Shown here: piece after piece, positions 27,101 through 41,121 of the stretch
Layout: each line of letters opens with the position of its first letter
Numbering within the stretch: the stretch's first letter is position 1
Assembly (NCBI GenBank): GCA_014706295.1
Contig: JACSVZ010000002.1
Location: 21,238,757-21,302,756 of the forward strand
Length of the DNA stretch: 64,000 nt
Direction of reading: 5' to 3'
Source of the DNA: Lycocorax pyrrhopterus obiensis
Lineage: Eukaryota; Chordata; Aves; Passeriformes; Paradisaeidae
The notes under the pieces: model-generated
Seen by the model: the letters and a program-made list of their open reading frames with translations, nothing else
What the model was told of the DNA's origin: nothing
Databases searched by the model: none
Translations under genes and position numbers: made by a program

Positions 27101-29616
27101 AAATACCATTGAAAACTACAGTTAATTCATCTGCATTTACCTTATTGGATAAGAAGGAATGTCACCACAGTAAAGATTTTTAGAATAAAAATGAGTCAGT
27201 AACTATCTTTAAAGGACTCAGTTTAAGAGTAGGCGTAATGCAATCCACACAGGCTGTGAAGTTATTCTCATCAGGAGGCTAAAAGGAATGTTTCTGGGAA
27301 CCAAGGTGAATTAAAGTTTGACCTTCTCTTTAAAATTGTCTTTCTCAACACTTTCTCTTATATATATACACACTTGTTTTCAGGTTTCAGGAATGAGCTG
27401 CATTGATCCTGTTTTTGGAGATCAGTCATAGTGGTAAACAGCAAGTCTCTGTGATTTATGACTGGGCTTGCTGATAGTACCTCAGAGATATCTGAGCACC
27501 TGCAGCTGAAGATCCAGATTTAGGAGCCATGAATTGAAGCCTTTCAGGTATAGCTTTTCCAGCTGTGCTCATTTGTGAGATGAAAACAAATCAGAGGAGA
27601 CAACAGTGATTATTACCAGTGATACTGATCACTGCTGAGGCCATGAAAAACAGATCATTCTGGTATTATAATATTCTTCAACATTCCCTTCCCCCATGAC
27701 ATCCTTGATCAGCCCTTTAATAAACACTAAACATGCAGAATTTCTTATAACAGCAATAATAACGAACAGACAGTATCAGGAACTATAATGCATGTCATAG
27801 ATTTGACAAAATTAGTAGAGAACTTTTTAGTTGGTAAAGTATTCAGACCAGTCAAAAGTGATTTTGATGTTGTATTGACTCACAACATGATTTCACACCA
27901 GCTACCCCAAGAACACAGCTACTGTGTGCAAGTCCTAGTTAGTCATCCTAAATGTCAGCAATACAAAATAAAACTGTATATGTGAACATTAAGATTAATT
28001 AATGTGTTTGCTTGCCATTATACTTAATGAAAACAAGGGCAGCATAGAACACACTCATGCCATAGCCATGCTCACACCACTATCTTTTCTTTCTGTCTGG
28101 TATTGATGGATATAAAGGCATCCTGTACTACAGATAAACCTGTCAGAGACAGGAAAGACTGAGTAGGGAAAGACCCTCCTTGAACAGCCAGCTTTAAATT
28201 CAGACATTTTCATTGCAAACTAAATGATACAAGAATAAACTTGGCTACACGGGGCTGGATGTTGCCATGATATGGTAGAAAAGGCTGTGGTACACTGCAG
28301 CTTCACTTCTGGCTGCACAGCATGGAGCAGAGTGCTTAGGGGGAAGTCTACCACCCTCTGAGCCAATGCTGAATCTACCCTTCGGTGCTTATGGGAAAAT
28401 GTCAGAATGCCTGAGATTCATCAGCTGGTTTGTAACATTACATCCTTTGACATGAACACAGCAGCAGCAGCAGTAGCAAACAATTGTGGGGAAAACCCTG
28501 CAGGTAAATGGCACATCTGTATTGATCAAGACCCACTTAGACAGGAATTGAAAACATGCCACTCTTTATTAGCAGTGATTGAAAGCACAGATTTTTAAGA
28601 CTGGGAGGAATCATTATGATTTGATAGTCTGATCTTCTATACAACATGGGTCAGAGGAGTCCCCTGGAACAAGGCCAAAAGGCAGGTTTCTAGGGCATAT
28701 TTTCTAGGAAAGAAAGTATAGCCCTAATTTTTAAAAAGTCGTTGAAAGAAGAACCATCTCAGTCCTTCATAATGTATCCCAGTTGCTAATCACACTGAGC
28801 AGCACTGTACTCTACTACTCTTCCTAATCTCTACCAATCAGTTCACAGACATTAAGAGTAAAACTTAACCAACTTTGAGCAACTTCAGTAGTGGTCTGCA
28901 ACTGTGCCATTCACACTAGGTGCCTTTCACAGACAGTAGAACAAATAGAAACTTTAAGGGAGTGATTCATCTAACCTGTTTTAGACATCTCCTTTAGACT
29001 GAGATGAATTGAGCTTTACAATCTACTGAGAGTATTGCTTAGATCTGTATTGACACACAGCTTCTAGATGGACTGGCTCAGGTACAGACATCTATATTTA
29101 GCCAGATGAATCCTACCATCATGCATGACTTCTTTCTGTTGAAGAGTTTGGCCTTTCTCTGTTAGATACTTTTGGGCTATAAGCAAACTGTCTTTTAGCC
29201 CTGCCCTCATTAAGAGGAACAAAGAGGGTTCCTTAGTATTTGATTTGTTTCCTAATACTAAAAATACTCTTACAGCCCTCAAATTTTTAGTTTCCTTCTT
29301 GGACTGTGAACATCAGAACTAGAGATCTGATCATATATCAGGATGGTAAATATATCAGTAGTCGGAACAACAACATATGACTAGCTGTACTAGGTCAGTC
29401 CCAAGGTCCATCTAGATAAATGTCCTGTCTTTGACAGACGTGTGCAGTGGATGACTCAGGGAAAGTTTAAAAAAGAAAAGAAGTGAGTGATATTTTCTGA
29501 ACTCCTCTACCAGCCTCCAGCTTTATGACAAATACAGACACTTCTGTGCTCGGGAGTGCTCCATGAAAGCTACTTAACAAGAATTTGTCTCATTAGCATA
29601 AGCTTTTAGTCTCCAT
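18186..29616. other. unique DNA, no recognised gene
   Basis: A long stretch without recognisable repeats. It contains minus-strand segments bounded by good splice consensus at 19960-20030, 22925-22987, 24378-24459, 26682-26759 and 29117-29176 (see findings). An AT dinucleotide run followed by ACACAC lies at about 27359-27374. GC is moderately higher at 25380-25660 and 26730-27060. No known protein is recognised in any frame. Confidence 0.45.
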
Positions 29617-29902
29617 AATCATAAAATCATTAAAAAGTTTGGGTTGGAAGGGACTTTCGGGATCATGTAGTTCCAACACTCCTGTCCTGGCCAGGGACAC
29701 CTTCCACTAGACCAGGTTGCTTAGACCCCCATCCAGCTTGGCCTTGGGCACTTCCACACATCCACAGCTTCTCTGGTCAACCTATTACAGTGTCTCACCA
29801 CCTGCACAAGTAAAGAATATCTTCCTAATATCTCATCCCAACCTACCCTCTTTAAAGTCACTATCCCTTGTCCTCTCACTACATACCCTTGTAAAAAGTA
29901 TT
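29617..29902 (-). mobile_element. CR1 LINE 3' end fragment
   Basis: The reverse complement of a CR1 3' terminus. It begins with AATCATAAAATCATTAAAAA, the degenerate complement of the ATTCTATGATT tail. It then reads GGTTGGAAGGGACTTTCGGG, followed by ATGTAGTTCCAACACTCC and CAGTGTCTCACCACCTGCAC, a standard block order for this repeat. It ends near the block corresponding to CCCTTGTAAAAAGT. Only the terminal few hundred bases of the element are present, as expected from incomplete reverse transcription. There is no coding capacity. Confidence 0.92.
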
Positions 29903-32900
29903 ATTGTATGCCAATGACTTTAGCTGTTTACATATGGAGCATTTAAAAAAATAATCCTTTTTTGTTTTGTTTTGTTTCGAATTTGCCATTCTCTTTTCCC
30001 ATCCTTACTTGAGATCATCCTGTTTGTCTTCATTAATGGTTTCTTGCTACAGCACTGAGCATCAGATCATCTGCTCCAAGCTCCAAGATGTTTCTTAGAA
30101 TTTCTGTTTCTGGAGGTGTGTTTTGTAATGTAGTAGCCTTTTCCCTGATACTTGCTCGTACTAAGTTGTTTAGCATTATGTACCAAAGCTGCAGCCTCAA
30201 AAGGAAGCACCAAATGACAGGAGCTGCTCTCTTCACATTCACTTTGGTGGAGGAGGGAAACTCCTTAGTGCTGTTTACAGTTTTGTAAACAGAAGTATAG
30301 TGAAGTGCTCTGTTAAAAAATGTTATGAATGGCTGAAAGCTTTCTAACATATTCTTGCCCATTATTGTTTACCATATTCTTCCTTCTCAACTAAGACCCT
30401 GGGAGCCCAAGAAGCAATTCAGAGGCTATAAGTAGACTACAAAATTAAGCATAGTCTACAGTTTACATCAGGCTCAAACAAATCTGGTTTTACTGGTTTG
30501 TGTGCCTAGGTTTTTAACCAGGAACAGAGGCTGGCATGGTATAAGCCCAGACACCAGTGCAGCAGTGCACTGAAAACTTGGAGAAAACTTGCAGGAGTAA
30601 CTGGGACCTGTGAGTGGGAAGCTTATCTTGAAACTGGAGGTACCAGCCAGTGGAGATACAGTTACTTAAAAAACCCCACAAACAATGAAGTATCCAGAAT
30701 TGGGAGTGTGCCAAGTTGAGAACCCTGAACAGCCATGGCCCAAAATCACTGGTCCGTGGTTTTGTGTCTTTTGTGTTCTTTCCCTGACTTGCCTCAGTCG
30801 GATCACACAAAACAAATTTCTGAAAGAGAAAATAGGACTTTCAGCCTATGCAACATTGCCAAAAATAGTTAACTCTAAAATGTTATTTACAATTTTTATC
30901 TTCTTCCTCCTGGAGGTAGAAATCCTGCTGACATCCTCCATAGGAAAGATGCCTGCCAGAGGGTGGAATGCATGAAAAAGGATAATTCCCTGAATCATCC
31001 TATGAAGGCGGCCACACTATGGAGGAGGAACAGAGCGACCTCTTTGCTTCTTCCCTGTTTTACTCCATCTGCAGATGGATGTTGAGCATAGGGAGTAGGA
31101 GGTAGAGGGGAGGCACATGGAGTTTTGTACCTCCCACTCATCACATTTGAAGACACCAGCCCACTCACCCAGGCTTGCCCTCTCTGCTTTAGGCTGCTCT
31201 TTCATATATTAAAGAAGACCAGGGAGCCATACTGAAACAGACATTCTACATTCAAGTTAAAACAGTTATTTTATAGTTTTATATTTTCAAACACATTGTG
31301 GCTCTCTCTGTGTGCAAAACTTAAGCACAAACCCTGAATCCTGCTCAAAGCCTCAGACGTGAGGGGTCAGTCTTTATATAGATCCCTCATAAAAGGCAAT
31401 TTTTGTTGCCTGTGAAGATGAAAAGAAGGAAAGGTAAAGGTTTCAGGATATTTGAGGTAGAAAGAGACATGCCTGCCTCTGTGGAAGCAGTAACTGTGAG
31501 AAAGACATACCAATCTTGTTGCATCTATTAAAAAAAATTTAATTGTCCATTGAAAAAATTCCATACAAAAAAATATTTGACTCACCCATGCCCAGGCAGC
31601 AAATAGTATCTCTTACACTACCAGAAATAAGAAGGGTTCATAGTGATGAAGAAGTCAGCATACAGTTAAAGAACAGAACCTGCCACCACCAGGCTTTCAT
31701 TTTTACACCATGAACAAAAAGACTTTCTTGGGGTAAACAGACAACCACAAATTCTTATTGTAATATGTCCTTTCACGCACTAAAAGGTGATATTAAAGTG
31801 CCCTCTGATTATATAATCTGCATATATCAATTGACTAAAAGCACCTGTGCTTGTATATATGTATAGTAATAAAAAGAAGGAAAGGAGAAGAAAAGGATAG
31901 AATGAACGCAAAGGTTTATCATTAAAAATTGGTTTAGGATGTCAACAGAACAGATAAATAAAATTATATATGAGATATGTCATTTCAGGTTTAGCAAGGA
32001 TTTTGCAATCTAGTCGTGTCCGTGATGTAAGAGATCAGTTTCTACTGACACCAATGTGCCCTGAAGACTGTATGATTGTGGCCAAGGATGACATTTTCCC
32101 TGGCTCTAGCTGCTCACAAGCACAAATACAACTTAATTCACTGCATTTGAATTGCCACAGATATGTGAATCTACAGGATCTGAAGGATCTATATTTTTCT
32201 TAAAATATAGTAGCTCTGTGTCTGAGGAAAATTTTCTATTGGAACTGCAGCATCAAAAACCATGACAAAAAATCCTGTGGAAGAGTAGGTCCATGGTGTA
32301 ATTATTGCCCCCAAATCAGCTGGCTCCAGAGCAGTACAGAGTGAAATGCCTTGTGACGAAGAGCTCCTGAGCTGACCAATAACTCAACATCCACTTTGCT
32401 TGATCTTTGTATCACCACAGAAAGAATAAAGCTTCATGTCTGCCTATGCAGGGTGAATATAAATTATCACAGTATTTGCTATCGATACAGTAGCACAAAC
32501 GTCAAGACAAAGCTGAGCAGATCTGCATCTCTAAGGAATATGAGGTCATCCGCATGACTGACACAACTGCTACTGCAGGATTTGCAATAGTATAAATAGG
32601 AAAATGGACTTTGAATCAAAACGATCTTATTAAATAAGCATTCATGTCAATGGCATGGACAACACAATGTTTATTTTATCAGACATATCCACTTACTCCA
32701 CTAGTTCAACAAAGCATTGTATATCGATTTGACAAAGATACTGTCAAATCATGTTGAGTGACTGCTTGTGGTACCAGTACAAATCTTAATTTATATTCTG
32801 GAACTGTGCCCTCTCTGCCATCTTGGATCTCCCTATAAAATCTTATAAGATGCATGAAAAAATCTATTCCGCATTTTTCAGATTTATGACTCTCAAATGA

Positions 32901-35900
32901 AAGAAGGAACAGAAATAATCTTTCCATTTGTCAGCCTGTCACCTACATGGAACAGACAGAGCTGCTGCTGATGCAAGAAAATTCTATTATAGGTGCAAAA
33001 TGGACATTTTCTTCACAATTTTTTTTATTAATTTAGCATAGAAATCTAAGAAATCTTAGGGCAGTAGAATACTCATTTCATTTTATGAACAAAAAGACAA
33101 ATCATAATTCACTTCAGGTTTTGGCTTTGTTATTTTGTGCAGCTGAAAAGCTAGCAAATTCTGTGTAGTGCTCAAAGGTGCATGTGCCTGGTTTGGGGAG
33201 AGGAAATATGCAAAGCTGCTCTTTCACTTCAGTCTTCCACTAAGGAGACAGCAGTGGGAGTCCCTACAAGCTCCCTTGAAATTATGAGGGAATGAGGATC
33301 ACCCACTCCAGCAACCTTGCTCACTGATCTTCTCAATCAGTTATGGATAAGGACTCTCTCCGGACTTGAGATAACTAAGAATGAGTTTTTTGGGTTTTTT
33401 TTACAGAGGAACATGATGCTTAGGAAATACATGCAAGTGTGACATTTTATCAGTAAGCGTTACTTTGATGGTAATATGAAAAACTATCTGAAACATGAAA
33501 TAAGAAACAAAATTTAAATAAGAATGAAATCAATATAAGCTAAAAACCTTAGAAAAAAGGGTAAAAGTCCTCACCTGACTCACCATATTGGGATGCAATA
33601 TCCCTGTATTCCATTCCAAAGGCTTCCACAGGAGACAGACGGGAACCTGGAGAGTGAAATTTGACAGAGAATGTGCAAGGTGCAACAAGTGCTTTGCTAT
33701 GTACTTCCCTTCTAACCACTCACTCCCTGGGAGAAAGCAGCCATCTCTTCCATATACAGTTGTTCATCCTGAACCCCATTTAACAAAGGACTTGACCTCT
33801 GCTTCCTGCCCTGATCTAGTGTAGCCAGACTCTACTCTACTGTCTATTTTCTGCCTGAGTCCACAGAAACTAATTATTTTCCTCAGATTTGCATGGGTTC
33901 CTTTCTCCCCTCCTTTCACGCTTTCCCCTCACATCCCATCTGTAACCTGAAGCCCCCTGTGACAGGAGGATGTGCTGCACATTGCAAAGGGATGCCTTCC
34001 TGCTCCCCAGCTTTCTTCCTTCTCTCTGTCTTCTTCCTCTCCAAAGGATTGCAGGAGACAGAGAATTGGAAACTACTAAATACCAACAGGAAAGAGAATC
34101 AAAGTGCAAAATGTGATTAAGCTAGGAAAACAAGTTGTTTCCAATCCCAGTAGTTAATGCCAACTCTTTTTACTAATTTGTTAATGCAGATGCAGCATCG
34201 TATGACTTTTAAAATAATGAAACTAATATTTGGGAGTTTCTTTCATTTAAGAAAAGAGGGAAGATTTGACATTACAAAATGAGCTTTATACCTGTGAGTC
34301 TGACCTGTCTATGCAAGACTTCAGTGAGAATTTCAAATGAAAGAAAAATCAGATTTAAACTATAAATGGGTAGTGAGTTAAAATGCAAAGTGAGATTATT
34401 GAACTAGACTAACCATATATTTTGAGAAGATTAACTGATTTTAAAGTGTAGAAGAACTACTCTGTCTGGATTTCAGCAAGGAATTTAGCATGATGCCACC
34501 TCAATAATATTTCTGTGTAGCGTAAAACAAAGTTCTGAGAGCTGATCTCTGAAAAAACAAAGTTTCCATTTTACTTCTTAAAGTGGACCGTGTTTCAAAA
34601 ACAGAGATCCTATACAGCAAACAGATTCCAGCATGGAAACTTGATTTTTGCCCTGTTTTGAAAAGTTCTAGACTTTAGACAGTTATTTGCAATGACAAGA
34701 TACTTAACACTGCTGGGATAGTATAAAAATCTTCTGTGTCCAGGATTTAGAAATGTTCTGCAGCTCATACATATAATGATGTATTATAGACTGGAAAGAA
34801 AATTCTTTCATATTCTAATTCCTTACCAATAGAATATCTATTTTTTTCTTAGATTCAAAACGATAAAAGTAACAGGAAAAAAAAAGGAGAAAAAAACCCA
34901 GACCCTGCACTCTTTTGCTTCTGCCATGATGACATAAGTAAACCTCTAATTTTCTGAGAAAAGTTATTTTAAAGTTCTGAGACCAGAGCACTAGGTAATT
35001 CACCATTTTTATTCTGAGACTACTATGTTTATCCTTTGGTTTTAGTGGAGTTGGCATGCTCATAAATCCCACCTTCCCCTGGCTGTTATTTCTGTCTGGT
35101 AAATTATTTTTTTATTCACAAGGCAATAAAAGGTCACTGGAAAGAGGAATATAATATTCACTCTCATAAAATAAAGTTAAAGAGTATTTAGCATTTATAT
35201 CTTTCCTGGGCGGTAAACAAAATATGGTTTATTTGACTCAATGAAGAACTATGATACCGAAAGAGATAAATCTAATGACTTGTTTTAACAGAATAAGATA
35301 AATCTTTCAAGACAAATCTTCAATAATGCCGTGTTTTTCCTGTGAAGGTCCACAATTATACATAGGTGCACATAGAAAGAGCAGCGCTTTGGCTCTTACC
35401 TGCCAGAATTACTTATTAGATGCACAAGTAGATTTCTTAACCACTTCTGGAAGTAGAGAACACTTCTAAATTGTTACTGTATTAAATGATAAAAGCAAAA
35501 CATCGCTTAATAAAGTTTAGTACTAAATTTGATCATAAAATTACAGGAATAAAAGAGGCTTTCCATTTTTCATGAATCTCTGTTTTGACTGAGGCCTGGT
35601 TCCTGCAGTGTATTTTCGAGAAGTAAAGCAAATTAATTCCTTCTGAAAGGAAAATTTAATTCTACTTAGTAGGAAAAATTAATTGTCTAGCTTGGTTTAA
35701 AAAAATACATAACAGATAACCAGTAAATGTACCTAAGTGTATACTACAGACAGGATAAGCTAGAATTTTTTAGAACAAAATTGTATGTGAAATCACTGTG
35801 AAAGGATGCATAATAAAATACACTTTGCATTTTGCAACTACAATATTCACTTCCATTTTCTTTTTTTCTATGATTTCTTCATATGCACATTCTCTAAATG

Positions 35901-38900
35901 CAGCCTGGAAGAATGGGAGTTCTGCCAGAGAATCATTCTGGCCCCAGATAGTTCTTTAGCAAGGAGTAGAATTTTATATTCACAGCCCAGATTTTTCCTG
36001 GTTGAACTCATGTATTAATTGTGATCTCTAATGTGGACATCTAACAGATTAAAAAAAACATGAGTTATTCTGCCAATGGAGAGTTGAAACTAGGTTTTCT
36101 CCTGCATGTGGACTCAGTTTCCGAGTTTAGAAAGGAAACTGAAACAAAACATACTTCTGCATCTGCCCTGTGGCTTCTGATCAGTCTCAGCTTGTCCAGC
36201 TCTTTGCAAATCAGAGCTCACTTCATTTGTCTACATTTATCACAAGTAACAGCAGGGGAAGCCGTCATTTCTCAGGAACTATTTATTCTGACATTTGCTG
36301 TAAAGCTGATGCCCCACCCTGGGAGGGGACTATTGTAGGGGAAATCCTTAGTGGCAACAGCACCAGACAGTGTAAGGCCAGTCACCCAGCTGGGAGGAGG
36401 GAGGGTGGTGTGGGCGTGTGTTATTTGCCCAGCATGCAGGAGTTGTGCACCCACTCAGCATATTCCAGTAAGGCAGAATTTGATAGAAAATGCTCTTGGT
36501 GGCCTAAAAAAATTATCTTGCAAGGTTAAAATTTCTGTTATCTGGGAAGCTTAGATTGAACTAACTGGCCCATGCTAACACATGGTAGACTTTTACATTT
36601 TAAGTTTTTAGAGAAGGATTACAGTGAAAAAGCCCCATAACTAGCTTTTTATATTTGGGGCAACAATTTCTTTATTCTTATTATTGTTCTCTGTAGTAAC
36701 TGAAATATTTTTATTGAAAAGGAAGGAAAGAAGGAAAGAAAGCAAAGAAATCTGCTGATAGGAGGAAGAAAAATATAGAAGGAAAGGAATGAAAGAAAGA
36801 GAAAATGTTTTGAGGGAAATTATGGCAACTGCAATTTATGTCTGACAAAGAACTGGAGTTTTACAGGAATTGAAACTGGAAGTTCTTACTAATGAGAAAG
36901 AACTTGAAATAGAGGTATTATCAATAGCTTTGCATAAATGATTCACATTTCCAATCAAAGGCTCTCAAAGTAGTTCAGTTCTGGGAGGTGGGAAAATGGA
37001 AAAAGGAAAAGAACAAGTCCTGTTACCTAAAGCTAGGAATCTAAACAGAACTGATTGTGTTTTCCCTTACCAAAAAATTTCCAGCATTCCCACTGGAGTT
37101 AACGCACTCAACATCTCCTACAACCCAAATTCCCAAGTTCAAGCAGACTATCATGTTGTTTCTTTCTGGTAAATAAGCCTTAATCTTTACATAGTTTTCA
37201 TCTCAATCAGTGATACACCAGGCATGTCTGCTTTGAAAAGAGACTGACACATTCAGCAGAACCAAGCTGTACGTCCAGTGCTCTTCTAACCACTGAAAAC
37301 AATACTTTCAGAGATCCTCCCCTCCACTCCCTGCCTCAAGGCATGAGCACCTACACCTAGATCATCTCCAACAGATGATCTACTTGCTACATCATGCTAA
37401 TGGTGTCTTAGTAATGTGAAGAATGTGGGCAAACAGTACCAAAAAACCAAACAGGAAATAAGAAAAATGCTCACCCTTTGGACACTATCATTTTGATAAT
37501 CAAGTTACTTGCACTAACTAGCATTTCCGTACTCTTCCATTAATTACATACTAGAACTATTTTCAAGTGTAATACAAGCACGATTTATTCAAATTTGAAA
37601 TAGTTCTTTATCAATCCCATGTACCCACATTCATAATCTTAAAACTAATTCTTCCCTTGTTCAGCTGCCCAATTGAGTATTTGGAGAATGTTTGCTCTTA
37701 TATGAAGATCTAAACATCCCATTTTTACATAAGAAAAAACTTCCCCTAGTTGCCTGCTTGAAAATCCACATCTCCACTAAGCATTTGGGTTTTGGCTATT
37801 TCTCCTTTTCAGTAAAGGACCACCCTGATGTGATGCTGGAAGCTGCCCAAATGCTGTTGTATCCGGTAGAAAGATATTTCCAGAACAAGATCTCAAAGAG
37901 TGATTGAGGCTTGATGGAACTTTTTCTTCCTTTCTATCTCAGTATTGAAAATCGAGTATAATCGCTATTTATCCTTCCACCTGAACAGCTCCCTGCCTTG
38001 GGCTTCTCAAGTGGCACCATGTAACTTCATAACTCCCATGAATCAGGTAATCGTCTGTATTCAGTCCTAGAGGTGCCAGGAACTCATTTTTTAACCCAAC
38101 AAGATTTATCAGGTGGTGATTTTTCATGCCTTCTGGTACCTCAAGACAGTGGATATTTACATTTTTCCTCCCAACTTATTCTCTAACATTTCAAAGCAAT
38201 GACTGTATATCACAGTTTGTGTTCTAAAAGTATCACCTCATGACGAACTCCCTACGCATTGATACGCACAGGATCTAAGAGTTCTGCCATTTTTTTCCAT
38301 GGCTGACTGTGCTGCAGGTTTTTACAACCAGAGAACAGATATATCTGGTACAGTGTGTTTCACACGGCTGTTTTGAAAGACCTTGTGATGTACCAGTATA
38401 ATGGATCTCCCCACTTTGATGTTTGTGAAAACTGGCAAGCTACAGATTGTATATTATGCCCTGCATGACAATCTGTTACCAAATTTTGTCACCAATTTTT
38501 CAGAAGACTATTAAGAAGACAAATCACCGTAAATAGGATATTGCAGGGAGTTGCTCTCTTAATACTAAAGTGTCCTGATACTCCAATGATTGAAGATGGA
38601 ATGATTGTCATCTGTGACAGGGAAACTAAGTCTATTGTAGGAATCAGTAATACTACAATTTTACAGATGTAGAACTGTCAGCTGAACTTTCCTATGCTCC
38701 TTTTGAAACAGTGAGAGTTGAAGGTTTCTGAAAAGCTAAACATCCAAGGCAAAATAAACAGTAGGAAAACTGCACATTGAGTCAGGCTTAAACTGCCTAC
38801 CCTGGAACAAAGCTCATGCCATAAAGCCTGGCAAGGAAATCAAACATACTGGAGTGATGAAGCACAAAAAATGGTCTAGATCAAATTTTTCTATATTACT

Positions 38901-40849
38901 CTCACTAACATGTTTTTTTTTGTTAACATGTCTAACGAAAGATTGCCTGTTCTGTCTTTGCTGTATTTGGTACCCTGGTCTCTGTGTCTTTTTGGCTAGA
39001 CTGCTAAGGAGTGCAGAGCTGACTGCAGCCACGCACATCCCACTGCAGTCACATATCCACTAATTGTCAGCTCAATGGTTTGCAAAGACAGGTCTCTTCA
39101 TTATAAACATGACACTGTAATACAAATATTACTGGGTGCCATCATTATGAATTTCATTATACTAGAATGTTAATAATATTTGTATTTATTAATTTATGCT
39201 TTACCCTGTCAGTGGTTTGTTTCTAGGAGTTTCTAACTGTGAGTCATTTTACAGTTTGGACGCTCCCTGACTACATTTGTCTGCAATCCTACTGTTGTCT
39301 CTAGGCAAGCTCTTGCCCTACTATATCATCACATCACCTAAGATCACATGTGTGCTCCTTAACAATGTGAAGCAAAGCCCTATTAGAGTTTCTCATTATG
39401 CAGTATTTGAGAACTAGGGCCTAGAAGTGAATAAAACACAGAAAAAACCCCACCTGAATCTTAAAAGCAGTATGACTAAAGCATGACAGTTAATGTCTGA
39501 GAGTTTATTAAAGTTGCAGAGACTGCTTTGATCTGCATTGTACTTTAACAATAAAGGTAAAATTGCTACAATTAATCTTGGGTTTGGGGGTGTGGTTACA
39601 AAGGAAGAAGCTGAATCACTCCTTCAAGATCCACAGATCTAGGAGAAAAGCTGACACTTAGAGGAAAACAAACAGTTCATATGGGAGGCGTCTCAGACTG
39701 TTTTTAAGTTCAGGGTTAGGACCAATTTGGGGTCATGGTCACAGAAACATGATAATTTATACAGCTTGACGCTCAAATCAATTACAGTTTGGGAACAATT
39801 TCTGTTCCCATTAACTGTGTCTTGATAATGTTTAGTGCTAGTAAGGGTTCTGATTAGATTTACAAAATGTAGATGATAAATTATTACTTTTGCTACATGA
39901 TCTTGAAGAACGAGGACGCAGAAAAAGGACTGGGCCAGAGCAAGAAGTACATTTTTGGTCCTTTGCTTCTATTAGCTCTAAAGATGAAGTCTGATTAGTG
40001 CCATAGACACTAGGAACTGACTTTTGTCTTATTACTACTGTATGAAATTTAACACCTGAAAAACAGGCTGACAATTGATGTGAAATGGAAAACCAGTTAT
40101 GTTTGATTTTGGCCAGGGGAAAAGTGTCTAAACTACTATTAAGGATTATTGTTAACAGTAGGACAAAGGCTGGCAAAAACATATTAGAGAGAGCAATGCC
40201 TGAAGTGCCTGGTTTATTTCTCTACCTTGCCAAATCCATGGCCTAGTCAGTGAAGCCATCCCAGCTTGCAGTTTTTCATCAGTCATTTCCATAGCTAGAA
40301 AACAGTGTTTATGGTCCACAACAAGAACCCTCAGGTATTGAGCAATAAAATCAACATGTGCTGGGCCTCTGCCTGCCTGTGATCTAACTCCACTTGGCCT
40401 CTGCTACTTGTCTCAGAACAGAATGGAATATAAATCATTCCACAATTTTCTTTTAAGTCCTCAACTAGGTCTGTGTGCAGTATCAGTATCAACAACAGTA
40501 TCAAGCCACTTATCTAACACTTAACACTAAACTGAAGTCCTCTTTTGTGGAAAGACAGAATCCATACTGTGCCTCAGTCAGATTGGCCTTCATGTGGCCC
40601 AACAGCCATGAGCCATCCACTGTCTTTTCAGCATTGTGCCTAATCATAAACCTGAGAAGGGATTCATGCCTGAGGCTCCTTCGCAGACCTTCCTGGAAGG
40701 GCCCCTTCAAAGCCATTGGAGGCATCGTCTCTAGTGAGCCTGGAGTGCAGGCAGCTTGAACTGCAGCCTGCTGACCCTTGGTACAGAACGAATTAATGAC
40801 AAACTGTAAAAAGTCTGCAAGAATAAGGAAGATTGTCAGGTTTACATGG
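29903..40849. other. unique DNA, no recognised gene
   Basis: Mostly AT-rich non-coding sequence. It includes a short (TTTTG)n-like patch near 29958-29980 and a purine-rich tract at 36717-36812. Minus-strand segments with strong splice-like borders lie at 33584-33646, 34827-34847, 35400-35446 and 40226-40294. A 114-codon minus-strand ORF (39838-40182) follows a strong acceptor-like site. None has a recognised product; they are described under findings. Confidence 0.45.
36717..36812 (+). repeat. purine-rich low-complexity tract
   Basis: Imperfect GGAA/GAAA repeats (AAGGAAGGAAAGAAGGAAAG and later GAAAGAAAGAG), interrupted at 36747-36765 by ordinary sequence. This is simple sequence, with no transposon around it. 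Confidence 0.75.
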
Positions 40850-41121
40850 GCAGGTAGTGATAGGACAGAAAGAAACAGTTTTAAACTAGATTTAGATTAG
40901 ATATTAGCAAGAAATTCTTTACTCAGAGGGTGGTGAGGCACTGGAGGAGGTTGCCCTGAGAAGTGTGGGTGCCTCATACCTAGAAGTGTTCAAGGACAGG
41001 TTGGATGGGGCTCTGAGCAATGTGACCTAGTGGGTGGCATCCCCGCCCATGGCAGGAGTGTTAGAACTAGATGATCTTTAACGTCCCTTCCAACACAAAC
41101 CATTCTATGACTCTATGATTT
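40850..41121 (+). mobile_element. CR1 LINE 3' end fragment
   Basis: A short plus-strand CR1 terminus. Diagnostic blocks are TTTAGATTAGATATTAGCAA, GAAATTCTTTACTCAGAGGG, GGTGGTGAGGCACTGGAGG, the block reading TTCAAGGACAGGTTGGATGG, and the end AGATGATCTTTAACGTCC. CCATTCTATGACTCTATGAT then forms the usual short-repeat tail. It keeps only the end of ORF2 and the 3' untranslated region. The 5' border is approximate because the first bases are diverged. Confidence 0.92.
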
